IMG/VR virus record: IMGVR_UViG_3300011116_000574 | Span: 1 to 64,000 of that record | DNA length: 64,000 nucleotides | Direction: 5' to 3' (one strand) | Source: a virus | In this document: positions 57,438 through 64,000 of the stretch, in pieces | Layout of the letters: every line of letters starts with the position of its first letter | How positions within the stretch are numbered: the stretch's first letter is position 1 | The notes under the pieces: model-generated | The model's input: only the letters and a program-made list of their open reading frames with translations | The model's database searches: none | Told to the model about the DNA's origin: nothing | Program-made: the position numbers and the translations under genes

Positions 57438-59023
57438 TGGCTAATTTAACACCAATGGATGATGATGACTTTGACTTCAGTCAAACAATCAATATTGTTT
57501 CCGATAGAGATCGTGTTGCAAAATCTCAAGAATCAGAATATGATGACCCATTTGCAAAAAGCTGGGATGACTTAAAAAAGATTGATGGTCTTAGTGAAAA
57601 CTTTAAGCGTAGAGCAAATAGACTAGAAAAGTCATTTACTGGTATTGATGATGCAAAGTCAAAGAAACTAGACCCACTTGACCTAACAGGATACTCTCTG
57701 TTTATGATTGTTCAGCCACCATACAATGTAATGTATTTGGCTCAACTTTTTGACCTTTCCCCATTTCATCATGCTGCAGTTGAAGCAAAGGTAGCAAATG
57801 TTATTGGTCTTGGTTATGAATTTCAAGAGACACAAAAAACTTTAGATAAGGTTGCCGATGTAATGGACAACCCCGCAAGACTTGATAAAATTCGTAGAAA
57901 TATTGCTCGTGGGCGGGTAGAGTTAAAAAATTATCTAGAAGATATGAACTCTGATGACGGCTTCCTTGAGACACTAAAAAAGGCATATACAGACTTAGAA
58001 GTTACTGGAAATGCCTATATTGAAATTGGTAGAACATCATCTGGAAAGATTGGATATATTGGTCATATCCCTGCCATTACAATGCGTATTCGCCGTCATC
58101 GTGATGGCTTTGTTCAGGTTGTTTATAACCGCTATACATTCTTTAGAAATTATGGAGACACGACAACAGAAGACCAAATTGGCACAGACCCAAGACCAAA
58201 TGAAGTAATTCATTTAAAGAAGTACTCACCAACAAATACTTATTATGGAATTCCAGATATTATGTCTGCAAAAAATGCTGTGGCGGGTGACGAATTTGCT
58301 CAAAGATTTAACCTTGACTATTTTGAAAACAAAGCTGTTCCAAGATACATTATTACCGTAAAGGGTGCTCGCCTTAATGCAGAGTCAGAAAGAAAACTTT
58401 TAGAATTTTTCCAGACAGGTCTAAAAGGTCGTAATCATAGAACCCTTTATATCCCACTTCCTTCAGATGGAGAGAACGCTCGTGTAGAATTTAACATGGA
58501 GCCAATTGAAGCAGGTATTCAAGATTCTTCATTTACAAACTACGCCGTTGAAAGTCGTGACCGTATTCTTTTGGCGCACCGAGTTCCAATTAGCAAATTG
58601 GGAACACCGCAGGGAACATCTTTAGCAGGTGCAAGAGATGCAGATAAAACCTTTAAAGAGCAGGTATGTCGCCCGATGCAAGACTATATTGAAAAGAAAC
58701 TAAGTGGAGTAATTGCCGAAATCACAGACGCATTTACTATACAACTAAACGAACTTACCCTTACTGATGAAGAGACACAGGCAAGAATTGATGATGTTTA
58801 TCTTAAAGATCAAGTTATTGTCCCTAATGATGTTAGACTTCGCAAGGGAATGCCACCTAGAGCGGGTGGTGACGATCCTCTAGTAATTGGTGCGAAAGAT
58901 GCAGCAGAAGCCACAGCACAAGCTAATGGAACAAGACAAAGGGATCAGAAAAGAAAAATAAATGCTCCCGATACTCAGGGCGAGGCTCGCAGTCCAAAAG
59001 GTCAGGGAAGAACACAGGAGTAA
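57437..59023 (+). CDS. Portal protein
   Basis: 528 aa. PFHHAAVEAKVANVIGLGYE, VTGNAYIEIGRTSSGKIGYI, GIPDIMSAKNAVAGDEFAQR, and SRDRILLAHRVPISKLGTPQ follow the HK97/phage portal (PBSX-type) pattern. It forms the dodecameric ring at the head vertex through which DNA is pumped. The C-terminal tail is charged and probably disordered. Confidence 0.9.
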   Translation: MANLTPMDDDDFDFSQTINIVSDRDRVAKSQESEYDDPFAKSWDDLKKIDGLSENFKRRANRLEKSFTGIDDAKSKKLDPLDLTGYSLFMIVQPPYNVMYLAQLFDLSPFHHAAVEAKVANVIGLGYEFQETQKTLDKVADVMDNPARLDKIRRNIARGRVELKNYLEDMNSDDGFLETLKKAYTDLEVTGNAYIEIGRTSSGKIGYIGHIPAITMRIRRHRDGFVQVVYNRYTFFRNYGDTTTEDQIGTDPRPNEVIHLKKYSPTNTYYGIPDIMSAKNAVAGDEFAQRFNLDYFENKAVPRYIITVKGARLNAESERKLLEFFQTGLKGRNHRTLYIPLPSDGENARVEFNMEPIEAGIQDSSFTNYAVESRDRILLAHRVPISKLGTPQGTSLAGARDADKTFKEQVCRPMQDYIEKKLSGVIAEITDAFTIQLNELTLTDEETQARIDDVYLKDQVIVPNDVRLRKGMPPRAGGDDPLVIGAKDAAEATAQANGTRQRDQKRKINAPDTQGEARSPKGQGRTQE

Positions 59024-59076
59024 TATGATACCGTAAATTTTGTATTGCATACAAAACTTGGTATCATTTAAGTAAT

Positions 59077-60696
59077 ATGAATATTCAAAAAGCCACATGG
59101 CAAAATGGAGATCGCAAGATGAGTCTTGCATTCCCATTTGCTAAAGTAGATAAAGAAAATCGCACAGTATCTGGCTTTGCTACATTGGATAATGTAGACA
59201 AGCATGGTGATATTGTTACTTCAGATGCAAGTAAAGCTGCATTTGAAAGATTTCGCGGAAACATTCGTGAAATGCATCAACCAATTGCGGTAGGTAAAAT
59301 CCTTTCTTTTAACGAAGAAGATTACTACGATGCTAATGAAGGTAAAAATTACAAAGGTGTATTTGTACAAGCATATATTTCAAAGGGTGCTCAGGATACT
59401 TGGGAAAAGGTTCTAGATGGCACCCTTACAGGTTTTTCAATAGGCGGAAATATTGTCACAGCCTCTATGGAAAAGGGTGACGATGAGGCAGACGAAGAGC
59501 GTAGAGTTATTAAAGAGTATGACCTACACGAATTAAGTCTAGTTGACAATCCCGCAAACCCACTTGCAAATGTTTTTTCAATTCAAAAGAGTGGTGATAG
59601 TTTAATTTTTAAAGGAATGGCAACAGAAATTGAAACAGAAAATGTCTTCTGGTGCGGAACAGACCAGGTTGCTACAGCTTATTCGGGTGAGACAAAGGAC
59701 TGCAGCATTTGCGGTGACACGATGGACACCATTGGCTGGGTTGAAAAAAGCGATACAGAAAAGAATCTATCTATTCAAAAAGTAATCAATGGTTACTTTA
59801 AGAAAGACGATGCTCCAGGTTCAGTACATGGTCCAAATGGAACACTAGATTCAAGTTCAACACCACTTAATCCCGTTATTGATTCAGAGGAAACAATTAA
59901 CTTGTATCCAGATCAGAACAACATTAGTACAACAAAGGCTGCTGTTGGAGTTGGAAGTTTTGTTACATGGAAATCTAGCGGTGGAAAAGCATATGGTAAA
60001 ATTATAAGTATTAAATCAAAAGGAACAATTAAGGTTCCAGATAGCTCGTTTGAGATCACAGCAGAAAAGGATGATCCAGCAGCACTAATTAGAATTTATG
60101 AGAAAACAGCCGATGGTTTCAAAGAAACCGACAAAAAGGTTGGTCATAAAGTAAGTACCCTTAAGCCAGCAAAAGGCTCAAAGGCTAAAAATAAAATCAG
60201 CAAAGGAGGTAGTATCGTGACAGAAGAAAATCTAGAAACTCAGGAAGCTGAAGAAATTAATGAAGTAGTTGAAGAAAGTGATGATGCAGCAATTGAGAAG
60301 GCTGCAGATGTTTCGGAAATAGAAGTCGATGAATTAGACTTTACTAAGATGGTTACAGACCTCAAAGACTTTGTTGGTGAAAAGCTTGAGAAGAGCGCAG
60401 AAAGCGCAAAAGATAGCACAACAGAATTTAAGAAAGCTCTAGAAGCAGAAACATCAGGTTTGATAAAGAAATTTGATGAACTTTCTGCTGAAAAAAATGA
60501 GCTGGCTAAATCTATTGATGCTCTAAATAACCTTGTTACAGAACTACAAAAGTCTCTTACAGAGACAAACGAAAGGGTCGCATCTTATGAGAGCGACACC
60601 GCAATTAAAAAGTCTGGTGAAGTTGACAAAACAACATCAGTAACAAGAGAAGATAAATTTTGGCAAGGATCCTTCCTCGGAGTAAATGCCCTATAA
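59077..60696 (+). CDS. Prohead protease fused to zinc, Tudor-like and scaffold segments
   Basis: 539 aa. The protease core (1-165) has IREMHQPIAVGKI with the catalytic His, TGFSIGG with the Ser, and ELSLVDNPANPLA. Then a Cys pair region (FWCGTDQ, CSICGDTMDT), a Tudor/DUF2945-like piece (SFVTWKSSGGKAYGKIISIK), and a long acidic coiled coil (about 410-515) suited to scaffolding. It ends KFWQGSFLGVNAL. It matures the capsid and probably guides its assembly. Confidence 0.85.
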   Translation: MNIQKATWQNGDRKMSLAFPFAKVDKENRTVSGFATLDNVDKHGDIVTSDASKAAFERFRGNIREMHQPIAVGKILSFNEEDYYDANEGKNYKGVFVQAYISKGAQDTWEKVLDGTLTGFSIGGNIVTASMEKGDDEADEERRVIKEYDLHELSLVDNPANPLANVFSIQKSGDSLIFKGMATEIETENVFWCGTDQVATAYSGETKDCSICGDTMDTIGWVEKSDTEKNLSIQKVINGYFKKDDAPGSVHGPNGTLDSSSTPLNPVIDSEETINLYPDQNNISTTKAAVGVGSFVTWKSSGGKAYGKIISIKSKGTIKVPDSSFEITAEKDDPAALIRIYEKTADGFKETDKKVGHKVSTLKPAKGSKAKNKISKGGSIVTEENLETQEAEEINEVVEESDDAAIEKAADVSEIEVDELDFTKMVTDLKDFVGEKLEKSAESAKDSTTEFKKALEAETSGLIKKFDELSAEKNELAKSIDALNNLVTELQKSLTETNERVASYESDTAIKKSGEVDKTTSVTREDKFWQGSFLGVNAL

Positions 60697-60726
60697 AAAA
60701 CCACTATGAAAGGTAGGTGAAAAAAT

Positions 60727-61911
60727 ATGAGTAACGAACTTTTACAGAAAGTAATTGATACAAGCAATCTTGGCGCAAACAGCCCATTGACCTCAACAGG
60801 TGACAATGGACCTACAGCACAGGGTGGTGCTGGTCTCCTTTACCCAGATCAGGCTAATCGTTTCTTGGACTACATGTGGGATGCAACAATCTTGGCTAAG
60901 TCAGCTCGTACAATCCGTATGCGCTCAAACACAACCGAAATTGACCGTCTTGCAGTTGGTCAGAGAATTATGACAGTTGCAACAGAAGATAATCCTCGTG
61001 ATTACACAAATAGCACAGGCGCAGGTTTTACTGCTGCAGGTGCTGTATTCTCAAAGATCTCTTTGACAACCCGCAAGCTTCGTCTAGACTGGGAACTTTC
61101 AGCTGAAGCTCTTGAGGATAACCTTGAGGGTCCAGATTTGGAAGATCACATCGCTCGTCTGATGGCAACACAGGCTGGTAACGATGTCGAAGATGTTCTG
61201 ATTAATGGTGATGGTTCTTCAGCAGGTCTGATGGGTGCTTTCAAAGGCTTCCGCACACTTGCTAATACGAATGCACATGTCGTTGATGCACAGGGTTACG
61301 GTCTAGATAAGGCTGTATTCAACCTTGCAATCAAGACCTTGCCTCGTAAGTACAAGCAACGCCGTAATCAGCTAAGATTCTTCGCTGGTTCTAACTTGGT
61401 ACAGGACTATTTGTATAACTTGACTAACACAGTTGGCAACTTCCTCCCATTTGATATCTCTTCAGGTATCATCCGTGGCGATGTAGCAGCTAACGATGGT
61501 GGTCCAGGTACCACAACGCCATTTGCGTTTGGTATCCCAGTTATCAATGTTCCGCTAATCGATGAGACTCGTGCTGGCACATACGCTGGTGCGAATGGTC
61601 TGCATGGTGATGTCCACTTGACATTCCCACAGAACTTTATCGTTGGTATCAAGCGTGATGTTGTTGTTTACCGTCAGTTCGTGGCAAAGAAAGATACAAT
61701 TGAATACACTCTATTCATTCGTGTCGGCTGTGCCCTAGAGAACTACGATGCACATGTTCTTGTTAAGAACATTAAGGTTGCAGGTACAACCGTACCACAA
61801 GGTTCAACATTCGGCTCTTTTGCAAATGGGTCTGGTCTAACAGACGACACTGCAGTAAGAGGTTCAAATGTAAACTTGAATCCAGGTACTGGAGGAGTTT
61901 CAACCTTCTAA
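60727..61911 (+). CDS. Major capsid protein, HK97 fold
   Basis: 394 aa. YMWDATILAKSARTIRMRSN, IALTxRK-like LTTRKLRLDWELSAEALEDN, EDHIARLMATQAGNDVEDVL, and FAFGIPVINVPLIDE show the HK97 core. It follows the protease by 30 bases with an AGGTAGGTG site. Codon use is richer in GC than its neighbours, as expected for the most expressed gene. A terminator follows. Confidence 0.92.
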   Translation: MSNELLQKVIDTSNLGANSPLTSTGDNGPTAQGGAGLLYPDQANRFLDYMWDATILAKSARTIRMRSNTTEIDRLAVGQRIMTVATEDNPRDYTNSTGAGFTAAGAVFSKISLTTRKLRLDWELSAEALEDNLEGPDLEDHIARLMATQAGNDVEDVLINGDGSSAGLMGAFKGFRTLANTNAHVVDAQGYGLDKAVFNLAIKTLPRKYKQRRNQLRFFAGSNLVQDYLYNLTNTVGNFLPFDISSGIIRGDVAANDGGPGTTTPFAFGIPVINVPLIDETRAGTYAGANGLHGDVHLTFPQNFIVGIKRDVVVYRQFVAKKDTIEYTLFIRVGCALENYDAHVLVKNIKVAGTTVPQGSTFGSFANGSGLTDDTAVRGSNVNLNPGTGGVSTF

Positions 61912-61930
61912 CATTAAGCGTGTTGTGGGT

Positions 61931-61961
61931 AAAGGGAGCATATATTGGCTCCCTTTATTCA
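61931..61961 (+). terminator. Terminator after the capsid gene
   Basis: AAAGGGAGC with GCTCCCTTT, an 8-base loop, then ATTCATTTTT. A new TATAAT box (61979-61984) follows for the downstream connector genes. Confidence 0.85.
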
Positions 61962-62010
61962 TTTTTAATATTATTTGGTATAATAATTCTATAAGAGAAA
62001 GAGGAATCAA

Positions 62011-62403
62011 ATGTCTTTTGATACTTTAAAAGTACAAGAATTGCGAGATATCGCAGAATCATTTGCCGTAGATTTGCCAGCAAAGATTTCAAAGCAGCAA
62101 CTAATAATGCTACTTGAAGAAGAGGGCGTAACCTACGACACATACCAAAGATTTTTTGAGAGTGAAAAACTTGAACCACAGCCAGATCCAAGCCCAAGAG
62201 CACAAAATCTGGATGTATCTTCACCAAATGTTGTTTTGGTAAAGATGGAAAGAGGCAATATGTCTTATCAAGTTGGAAACTATGTTTTCAGTTATGAACA
62301 TCCATTTGTTCCAATGACGGAATCAGATGCTCAAAGAATCTTTGACACCTATGAAGGTTTTAGATTAGCTACACCTAGAGAAGTCCAGGAATTCTACGGC
62401 TAG
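62011..62403 (+). CDS. Head protein with SAP/LEM-like N terminus
   Basis: 130 aa. LKVQELRDIAESFAVDLPAK ISKQQLI-type start resembles a SAP or Rho-N helix-extended-helix motif, then a beta region VLVKMERGNMSYQVGNYVFS. It sits between capsid and connector, so it may be a decoration or head-tail adaptor protein. Confidence 0.6.
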   Translation: MSFDTLKVQELRDIAESFAVDLPAKISKQQLIMLLEEEGVTYDTYQRFFESEKLEPQPDPSPRAQNLDVSSPNVVLVKMERGNMSYQVGNYVFSYEHPFVPMTESDAQRIFDTYEGFRLATPREVQEFYG

Positions 62404-62422
62404 TCTTATTGGAGGAATTTAA

Positions 62423-63364
62423 TTGCAACAGATCCACAATGGAACTCAGGAAACAGTTTCATTAGAAATTTATAAGCAAGGACAATTAACAAATGCTGAC
62501 GGAGCAGTATTAGTAAAAATTAAAGATGCAGATGACGGTACTATCCTATTGTCATCTGCATCTGCTACTAATGAACAGCCAGAAGGTCAGTATTCGTTTG
62601 AAATCACCCCAGATTTAACATCTGAAAATCGGGTACTTCAAATTATTTGGTCCTATACACTAAGTGGAAAAGCCACATCACAAACACAATATGCTCAAAT
62701 AGTTACACCATACGCTTTAGTTAGTGATATTGTAGACTACTATAATATTGGAACTAAGCCATCAGAAATTAACTATTATTCACAGTCACAAATATTATCT
62801 GCAGAACAAATTGCAAGAACTATGATTAACAACTACACAAGCCTTGATTTTGGTAAAAGGTATGGTTTTCAAGAAATCTTTGGTTCTGGTAGCGATGCTT
62901 TAGAATTAACTGAAAAAATGCTATATGTAGACAAAGTTTATGAAAATGAAACTTTGCAGGTAGATTACACTGCAAGTCCCGCCTATAATGTTTTTGGGTA
63001 TGATGTAGAACTAAGTCCTACAGGAAAAGTTGTTAGAATTTTAAATACATTTAACAATGTTAGATACGACAATCAGGTAGATCCAACAATTCTGTACTAC
63101 GGCAAATTCCGCGATAACGCCCGCTATAAAATTTATGGAGAAATTGGGTATAATTATGTACCCCAAGATATTAAACTTTGCTCTCTGTTGCTTGTAGGGG
63201 ATTTATTAAGCAATGACGCAGCATGGCGAACCAAATATTTGAAGAAAGTAAATCTTGCTGAAGTAACCTTTGAGTTAGCAGCGGGGGCTTTCAATGGTAC
63301 AGGCAATGTCATTGTAGATGGAATCTTAGATCAATACCGTAATTACAACATTGTGGTGATTTAA
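62423..63364 (+). CDS. Head-tail connector/adaptor protein
   Basis: 313 aa from TTG at 62423 with a GGAGGA site. The N-terminal beta domain (SLEIYKQGQLTNADGAVLVK) is followed by helices (SAEQIARTMINNYTSLDFG) typical of HK97 gp6-like adaptors, then beta structure and LCSLLLVGDLLSNDAAWRTK. Adaptor role inferred from order and the helical core. Confidence 0.6.
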   Translation: MQQIHNGTQETVSLEIYKQGQLTNADGAVLVKIKDADDGTILLSSASATNEQPEGQYSFEITPDLTSENRVLQIIWSYTLSGKATSQTQYAQIVTPYALVSDIVDYYNIGTKPSEINYYSQSQILSAEQIARTMINNYTSLDFGKRYGFQEIFGSGSDALELTEKMLYVDKVYENETLQVDYTASPAYNVFGYDVELSPTGKVVRILNTFNNVRYDNQVDPTILYYGKFRDNARYKIYGEIGYNYVPQDIKLCSLLLVGDLLSNDAAWRTKYLKKVNLAEVTFELAAGAFNGTGNVIVDGILDQYRNYNIVVI

Positions 63365-63820
63365 ATGTCTGTGTTTCAACTTAACTCATATGTAAATACA
63401 TTTATGAATATGTCTGCCGATATATTTGTTCAGAAAAATATACAATCTGAAAGTGGTGCCATGACTCGTCAATGGGTATATGATCAGACAATTCATTGCA
63501 AAGTTATGTCAGTCCAAGACAAAGGTGGTCGTGGAGCATCAGATGACAAACAGTATAGTACTGGTGCTACAGGATATATCGAGGATGTTCATGTTAAAAT
63601 GCAATCTCCAATTAGGCTAAGCAAGCGTTGGCGGGTTGGAAATGTTATTTCTGCAAATGGAGAAAGAATATTTATTGAACCAGATAGACTAGACCTTGAA
63701 GATACAGTCTTTGATATTGTTTCTAATCACCCAGTTTTAGACCCATTTGGGCAAATTGCATACTACGCTATTAACTTACGAAGGGCACAGGTTCAAAATA
63801 ATGATATCGTTACAGTTTAA
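63365..63820 (+). CDS. Head closure/stopper-like protein
   Basis: 151 aa. NIQSESGAMTRQWVYDQTIH, HVKMQSPIRLSKRWRVGNVI, and FDIVSNHPVLDPFGQIAYYA give a beta-barrel of the head-closure type. It begins next to the connector's stop and overlaps the next gene by 20 bases. No strict family signature. Confidence 0.55.
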   Translation: MSVFQLNSYVNTFMNMSADIFVQKNIQSESGAMTRQWVYDQTIHCKVMSVQDKGGRGASDDKQYSTGATGYIEDVHVKMQSPIRLSKRWRVGNVISANGERIFIEPDRLDLEDTVFDIVSNHPVLDPFGQIAYYAINLRRAQVQNNDIVTV

Positions 63821-64000
63821 AAATATAGATTCTTTATATAAAGAATTAGAAAAAAAGGTTGCTGGGATAAACGAACTTATGAAACCAGCCACAAAAAACG
63901 AAGTTTCCAAAGCTCTTTTTACAATTACTGGAAAAAAGTTTTTAAAAGATATTGGCATAGCAGCAAGACTAGATCCACAGAAATTTTTTCATGTTTTTGA
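63801..64000 (+). CDS. Neck or tail-completion protein (partial, runs off the end)
   Basis: 66 residues before the window ends: SLQFKNIDSLYKELEKKVAG and KNEVSKALFTITGKKFLKDI. The helical start and position after the head-closure gene suit an HK97 gp10-like tail-completion protein. The remainder is not visible. Confidence 0.5.
   Translation, partial: MISLQFKNIDSLYKELEKKVAGINELMKPATKNEVSKALFTITGKKFLKDIGIAARLDPQKFFHVF

Noticed and set aside
1-64000. Prophage integrase, attachment site or insertion sequence
   Set aside because: No integrase, excisionase, transposase or flanking duplication was found in the window; tRNA genes here are phage genes rather than integration scars.

Overview
This window is part of the genome of a tailed double-stranded DNA phage with an HK97-type head. 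The host is probably a low-GC, likely aquatic, actinobacterium. The phage assignment rests on large and small terminase, portal, prohead protease, major capsid protein, head-tail connector genes, tail proteins and an M23 lysin. The actinobacterial host is inferred from two WhiB-family proteins, a DUF7455-like zinc protein, a secreted lytic transglycosylase of actinobacterial type and many apparently leaderless promoters. I see no integrase, and the genome name cannot be read from the sequence.

Layout. (1) 1-3.7 kb: four glycosyltransferases and a nucleotide-sugar 4,6-dehydratase-like enzyme, overlapping like an operon. (2) 3.7-6.8 kb: an Nmad1-like protein, a zinc ribbon protein and both terminase subunits. 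(3) 6.8-11.2 kb: five tRNAs, one tRNA-like RNA without room for an anticodon arm, two HNH genes each just 3' of a tRNA, an M23 lysin, small membrane proteins, a Dps-like ferritin, a HAD protein and a secreted transglycosylase. (4) 11.2-18.9 kb: a tightly overlapping glycan operon whose Gmd, DegT-family His-type dehydratase, GDP-fucose-synthase-like reductase and GT11 enzyme together suggest GDP-L-colitose synthesis and transfer. (5) 18.93-19.17 kb: a tmRNA gene. (6) 19.2-26.65 kb: small genes including a PNKP-like phosphatase, a probable head or scaffold protein, WhiB, thioredoxin, a proteasome-like peptidase, an H1-like basic protein, GroES and a DUF1003 membrane protein.

(7) 26.8-28.5 kb: a short leftward operon and a probable replication origin with four DnaA boxes and three 11-bp iterons. 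(8) 28.5-45.6 kb: about 60 small leftward genes. Single genes or short groups are separated by more than 20 copies of one intergenic cassette, made of a GC-rich hairpin, TTACGA, CTCTGG and a promoter with TGTC inside its spacer. The region also holds tRNA-Asp, DUF932, a YubB-like protein, WhiB and paralogous small protein families. (9) 45.8-47.7 kb: two rightward cassette-type genes, then a leftward group of zinc-finger proteins. (10) 47.9-50.8 kb: a glycosyltransferase and a B12-dependent ribonucleotide reductase. (11) 50.9-64 kb: tail fibre and LamG-like proteins, portal, prohead protease, major capsid protein and connectors, running off the end.

Working together. Regions 1 and 4 probably build and attach a deoxysugar glycan to virions or the host surface. 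The tRNAs, tmRNA, GroES, peptidase, thioredoxin and reductase support host takeover. Region 8 looks like an early accessory regulon in which each unit carries its own stop and start signals.
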